Source: Protonemura montana (Eukaryota; Arthropoda; Insecta; Plecoptera; Nemouridae). Taken from it: a DNA stretch of 64,000 nt. The stretch is taken from assembly GCA_947568835.1 (NCBI GenBank), contig OX387603.1, positions 19,802,651 through 19,866,650 on the forward strand, in the 5' to 3' direction. This document shows, one piece after another, positions 59,915 through 64,000 of the stretch. The position numbers were made by a program, and so were the translations under genes. The notes under the pieces were generated by a model. It was not told the origin of the DNA and did not search any database. It worked only from the letters and a program-made list of their open reading frames with translations. How positions within the stretch are numbered: position 1 is the stretch's first letter; every line of letters begins with the position of its first letter.

Positions 59915-61006
59915 CTATATACCACGTACCTTTGCAGTATCACAGCAACAATTTTTGGCGCAACAGAGTGCTTTTTTCTGCAACAATGTTGATGATTTCA
60001 TCATTGTCACAGAGCATTGGTTTTTCACCGTATTGTCCTGTGTAGTGTCAATTTGAACTGAAAACATTCCAGCATCGCGTACACTGTTTGAAATTGTCGA
60101 TTGAATTAATTGTTTGATAGCGTCCACAACGTAGTTCACAGTTGTTTTAGATAATAGTGTTACAAGTCCACCGCGTTTTTTGCTCCCGGATTTTTTCGCC
60201 GCCTTTGATTTTTGGATTACATTGTCTAGATGGTCCTTTAGAACAATGTCGTACCTACTTGCCCAGAAGTAGCACAAGTTCTAAAACATTTCCGTGGTCC
60301 AGCGTAGCGTCATCGAGCGTGTAAGCCGCCTCGGTGCCCCCTCTGTAACTCAGCCCGCGTTTCCCTATTAATTTCACAATTTCGATGATGCGTTCTAACG
60401 TCTGTCGGCGCTTCTTTACTTGCTCATTTCTTAAATCCGTGTATTTAGAAAAGAGCAATGACTCGACGTCTCTCCCTGAAGAATTCAAAATGTGGCTTAG
60501 GGTGTTTTCGCAGTGATGTACACTTCTTTCATGTTCTTCTATGCGAGTGTAAACATGGCGCTAGTCCGTCATCCCAATTGACTTAAATTGCACGTAATCC
60601 GAGTTAATAGCGCCATAAGCGGTGCACACGGTGCAAAATAGAGCTTTCTGGTTGGTGTCATAGCTTAACCAGCGACGATTTGTCCCATCTTTTCTGTTGA
60701 AAACTTTTGGTCCATTAAAGGGTAAATTATCGTAAGACTGGAATGGGTGCTCCCGGAAGAAATGGGCCCGTTCGATTTAATAGGCCTCTGAAAATGATTG
60801 AAGTGTTCACCTTGTCCAGCCAGTTGTTCTGGCGCTATGGGTTGTGACAATGGCGCATCCGCTGCAACTTCTTGGTCTGGGAAATTTGGCTGTATCCTTG
60901 GAAAATCGGTTGAAGTTTGTGGCTGAATGTCCAACGCAGACGGGGCCGCCGGTGGTGTTGGTACAAGTAGAGCCTCATTGGGAACGGGCGTCACATTTAC
61001 TGGCAA
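59915..61006 (-). pseudogene. hAT transposase remnant (ZMYM1/DUF4371 type)
   Basis: The coding order on the minus strand is N to C. First comes a Pro/Gln-rich leader (61006 to about 60665). Then follows a TTF-type zinc-finger part with WLSYDTNQKALFCTVC and, further on, RIEEHERSVHH. Next is the start of the DUF4371 region with EIVKLIGKRGLSYRGG and LELVLLLGK (to 60255). Last come YDIVLKDHLDNVI, LLSKTTVNYVVDAIKQL and FSVQIDTTQD (60277 to 59915). The D of QIDTTQD is the first acidic catalytic position of hAT transposases. The frame changes at least twice and a TAG lies within the TTF part. Everything after the first catalytic residue, including the C-terminal dimerisation domain, is absent. It cannot make transposase; the element would depend on a full copy elsewhere. 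Confidence 0.85.
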
Positions 61007-61091
61007 CTTTTAGTAAACAAATCAGTCAGTTTAAAGCACTTTTGTGCCTCTTCTTTGAGCAATTTCTGCCGCTTACATCTTAACTTTTCCG

Positions 61092-61115
61092 CCCCCCCCC
61101 CCCCCCCCCCCCCCC
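61092..61115 (+). repeat. C24 homopolymer inside the hAT
   Basis: An uninterrupted run of 24 C, the longest in the window. Length is uncertain for technical reasons. Confidence 0.8.
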
Positions 61116-62171
61116 TTGTAACAATTTCCTTTTCCCTGATCCAGATCCATCGTCGTCGTTTGCACTCGCTAGATTACTGTCACTCATTATAGGTACGCAC
61201 ATACGCAATCTTCACGCACTGAACAAAACGACCCGATCATAGGGAAACCAGCCCTATAACTGAACTGATTGCAGTAAGCAAACCTAGTGCTACTCTTTCG
61301 TTAGCCATTGCGCATACTAGATGTTTTTCGCAATTTTTTAAGAAATTAATACTTTGATAAAGCCTTCCTAACGCCGCCAAACACTAGAAATAGTAGCACG
61401 GGTTCCATTTCTACAAACATTTTCAAGGCGGTAATCGGTCAAACAAAGGCCGGCGAACCATGCCGATATACTTCATCATAAGCAGCACAGTGTTTTTATT
61501 CATCTACGTAACGTAATGTTATTTTCCGTAGTTTCCATAGTCTCGGCCGTCGGCACGCAAAGAGTTGCCGCCAGGCCGCTCATTGCGAGCCGACGGCCGG
61601 CCGGCACCTTGATTCTGGGGAATGTAAGTCGTCCTCGGCTAATTTTTCTCGTTAAACATTACTAGAAAATACACAAATTATTTAGATAAAATTCAACCGG
61701 CCCTAAAGTATACTAAAAACCCACCGGCCCTTCGGGCATTTGCCCGGTCGCCTAATGGGCCTATCCGACCCTGGTGACCATCATACACATGACCAGTTCT
61801 GTTCGGGAGAGAGGTTGGAGGGATGAAAGTTAGTACAGCAACTTCATTCGCCTTGCTTATCAACCTCTCGACAGCATGGATTTGTGGAGGAATCCTGCTG
61901 TTCGCGTTGTACCTTCCTTCGGAAGGGACGTTAAGCCGGTGGTCCCCTTGGCGCTCTTCGACAGAAGAAGGCTACGTGCTGGCACCAGGATTCTCCTTCT
62001 CCCTTCTAGGCTAGGTTAGGTTCATCATCATCCACTCATTTACCGACGCCGTTAGATCAGTGCCGCAGGGTCAGTTGTCCAAACAGTGCGTCGTTAAACA
62101 CCACAAATCAATCAAGGAAAGTGAAATTGCTTCGAGTTTATAGGTAAAGTCAGAGGACCAGCATTAATGTT

Positions 62172-62456
62172 AATCTTTCTTCTGAGCAAACGAGCCGGCA
62201 ACACGTGGTAACGGTAGATGTCAACCAACGGCGCTCGCAGCCTTCCTTTTGAACAAACCCCTACAATTAAATAACTACGATTAAGATTATCGATATTTGT
62301 GTATTAATTGTCGATGTTGGCATTTATTCAAGATTAATTAAGCGTAAACCAGACTAAAATGCGAGAAATCTGCGAAAAATAACGAAATTAAATTTATAAC
62401 ACTAGAAACGACGGTGACTCCATCTAGAAGCATCCTCCACGCGAAGAGAGTTTGAT
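62172..62456 (+). repeat. Dispersed repeat family D, copy 3
   Basis: Landmarks: GAGCAAACGAGCCGGC, CGGCGCTCGCAGCCTTCCTT, AACAAACCCCTACAATTAAA, GATTAATTAAGCGTAAACCA, GCGAGAAATCTGCGAAAAAT, GACGGTGACTCCATCTAGAA. It begins about 50 bp after the split SINE. Confidence 0.7.
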
Positions 62457-62773
62457 ATTTTAGCATTTTGACATCTTTTCAGTTAAGCTTTCATATAGGA
62501 CTGTAAACTGCTAGCGTGAGGGCACTCGACGATGCATCGAACAGCGTACACATTGTGTCTAGTCGACACTGTGTGTGGAGCATCAAGCCAGATCACAAGC
62601 AACTTTCCATTTTCCTTGACCTACAACGTGCAACAACTGATTTTGCACACTCACGAAAATGGCGGATGCGATAGATCCTAATTTCATTAACCATAGAACC
62701 ATAGTTCAGCAGTGGCGGTATGTACGTGGCAGTTTTTTTTGTTGTTTAATTAAAACTTCAATAAAAATTGTTT
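62457..62773. other. Non-coding stretch, nothing recognised
   Basis: About 300 bp of unique sequence between repeat D and the nested SINE pair. Confidence 0.3.
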
Positions 62774-63547
62774 GATTGATTATTTAGTGGGGTTTAACGA
62801 CACATTGTTTTGAAAACTGACCCTGTGGCAATAAGCTACTGACGTCAGTTAATAAATAAATGATAATGAGGATGATTATGAATGTATTATTATTATTTGT
62901 GGTTTTTAACGACGCACTGTTTTGACAACTGGCCCTGCGGCACTGGTCTAATGGCGTCGGTGAATGAGTGGATGATGATGAGGATGATGATGAACCTAAC
63001 ATAGCCTAGAAAGGAGGAGGGGAAACCCGGTGCCGGCACGTAGCCTACTCCTGTCGAAGAGCACCAAGGGGACCACCGGCTTAACGTCCCTTCCGAAGGA
63101 CGGTACAACTCGAACAGCATGATTCCTCCACAAATCCATGCTGTCGAGAGGTTGATAAGCAAGGCGAATGAAGTTGCTGTACTAACTTTCATCCCTCCAA
63201 CCTCTCTCCCGAACAGAACTGGTCATGTGTATAATGGTCACCCATTCAATACCTGACTCAGCGCAGTGTTGCTTAACTTCGGTGATCTAACGAGAACCGG
63301 TGTTTCCAACACGCCAAACCGTTCGGTCATTATGAATGTAACCTAGCCTGTCAGTGAGGTGTGGAAACCCGGTGCCGACACGTAGCCTACTCCTGTCGAA
63401 GAGCACCAAGGAGACCACCGGCTTAACGTGAACAACGCGAACAACAGGATTCCTCCACAAATCAATGCTATCGAGAGATTGCTATACTAACTTTTATCCC
63501 TCTAACATCCCTCCCGAACATAACTGACCATGTGTTTAATGGTCACC
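62774..63547 (-). mobile_element. Older 5S-SINE family A copy, split by a younger one
   Basis: The 3' part is at 62774-62886 and the 5'-ward body at 63341-63547, both on the minus strand and in the right order. They are separated only by the younger copy and its duplication. The body has GTAGCCTACTCCTGTCGAAG and CAACAGGATTCCTCCACAAA. The 5S head is missing; the copy ends in the linker near GACCATGTGTTTAATGGTCA. It carries more changes than the inserted copy. Confidence 0.85.
62887..63328 (-). mobile_element. Youngest complete 5S-SINE family A copy, 12-bp TSD
   Basis: This is the best type copy, about 442 bp. The duplication ATTATGAATGTA lies at 62875-62886 and 63329-63340. On the minus strand the copy reads GACCGAACGG, GTGTTGGAAACACCGGTTCT, GATCACCGAAGTTAAGCAAC, ACTGCGCTGAGTCAGGTATT, GAATGGGTGACC. 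The CTCTCGACAGCATGGATTTG body follows, then CCTTCGGAAGGGACGTTAAG, CCGGTGGTCCCCTTGGTGC, ATTCACCGACGCCATTAGAC and AACAGTGCGTCGTTAAAAAC, with a short AATAATAA tail. The head matches arthropod-type 5S rRNA over about 100 bases, including its internal promoter. Confidence 0.93.
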
Positions 63548-64000
63548 AGTAAAAATTCGTTGGAAATTTTTCCTGTAAAATAGCACTATTTCTAAGATTC
63601 TCGTTTAAAACTGTAACTCACAGCGTTGACGGCTTTTACTTCATTACTCCATTGTTAATTAGATAGGAAAGGGTTTTTCCATCCTAGACGTGATAAATCC
63701 AGAGTCTTCCACAACTACCACGTGTGTCACCACTACACCAAAGCAACCACGTAAAGATCGAGCACGACAGACGAGCCTCATGGCAAAACTAGTGTGCAAC
63801 CCAGCAAAGTTTACAAGATAATAAACGACGTTTATATGCAAGGGTGCAAGGTGTTTCGTTAGGTACGTTTCAGTATCGCACATTCTCTCTGCACTGGGAA
63901 GGTTATGCGCGAACGAGAATTTTGAGAGCACATCTCCGACTCAAAGATAGTGCTATTTGCTATGCTGCGATAGGCGGAGAGGGGGAGGGCGGAGAAGAAG
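63548..64000. other. Right edge, nothing recognised
   Basis: A minus-strand frame (63659-63931) is open but has no domain. A TGGTGTAGTGGTGACA word within it resembles a Pol III A box, with no B box in reach. Confidence 0.3.

Larger units (their letters stand above)
59688..61773 (-). mobile_element. hAT DNA transposon, internally deleted, 8-bp TSD
   Basis: Terminal inverted repeats read CAGGGTTGGAT at the left and ATCCGACCCTG at the right, ten of eleven bases paired. The 8-bp duplication GTGACCAT occurs at 59680-59687 and 61774-61781, exactly the hAT target size. Subterminal GGCCCGGGCATTT and CGGGCATTTGCCCGG words lie inside each end. A broken transposase lies on the minus strand. Two long C tracts (59745-59758, 61092-61115) are unusual for the element. 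Confidence 0.92.
59614..62113 (+). mobile_element. 5S-SINE family A split by a hAT insertion, 11-bp TSD
   Basis: The SINE consists of 59614-59687 plus 61782-62113. Its flanks AAGGAAAGTGA at 59603-59613 and 62114-62124 are identical, an 11-bp target-site duplication. The head has lost part of the 5S A-box stretch but keeps GTATTGGATGGGTGACCAT, into which the hAT went. The right part keeps the whole body and 3' domain, ending CACCACAAATCAATC. Confidence 0.92.

Noticed and set aside
62893-63192. A 99-codon secreted-protein-like gene
   Set aside because: It lies wholly inside a young 5S-SINE copy and recurs, decayed, in other copies of that SINE.
63659-63931. A tRNA gene or small protein at the right edge
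   Set aside because: Only an A-box-like word is present; no B box, no cloverleaf, and no protein motif.
1-64000. Retrovirus-like, LTR, Polinton or LINE coding remnants
   Set aside because: No reverse transcriptase, integrase, capsid or protease motif was recognised in any frame, and no LTR pair was seen.
1-64000. CRISPR arrays, operons or bacterial ribosome-binding sites
   Set aside because: The DNA is eukaryotic in style, with spliced genes and SINEs; no regularly spaced identical repeats occur.

Overview
This is eukaryotic, animal-type genomic DNA: AT-rich, spliced genes, very sparse coding sequence and many short interspersed repeats. The only confident host genes are at the left edge. 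The rest is intergenic or intronic sequence built from decayed mobile elements. The style (AT-rich, a SINE with an arthropod-like 5S rRNA head, TIR elements, a ZMYM1/DUF4371-type hAT) suggests an invertebrate, most likely an arthropod. That is inference; no marker gene fixes the taxon.

Layout. Positions 1-189 (minus) hold the N-terminus of a C2H2 zinc-finger protein that runs off the window. About 280 bp away, on the plus strand, a seven-exon gene (469-2916) encodes a 500-residue protein with an N-terminal SAM domain (SAMD3-like in outline). All six introns have GT-AG ends and the frame is kept throughout. A two-part tandem repeat follows (3361-3640). From about 3.6 to 58.6 kb I find no convincing gene, only repeats, several CpG/CRE-rich islands that could be promoters, and two weak candidate exons (27548-27626 plus, 36548-36607 minus).

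Mobile elements. (A) A 5S-rRNA-headed SINE of about 440 bp: at least eleven copies or fragments, three with visible target-site duplications, (ATCA)n-like tails and a shared LINE-like 3' end. (B) An element with long inverted arms that in several copies carries a tRNA-like segment with a B box: five copies or fragments. (C) A MITE-like element of about 150 bp with a palindromic core: four copies and a possible fifth. (D) A repeat of about 300 bp, three copies. (E) A repeat of about 250 bp, two copies, one carrying a B fragment. (F) A 2.1-kb hAT transposon with an internally deleted, broken transposase.

The right end (59.6-63.6 kb) is a readable nest. The hAT sits inside a 5S-SINE, with both duplications intact, and just downstream one 5S-SINE sits inside an older copy of the same family. 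No retrovirus-like element, CRISPR array or bacterial feature was recognised.
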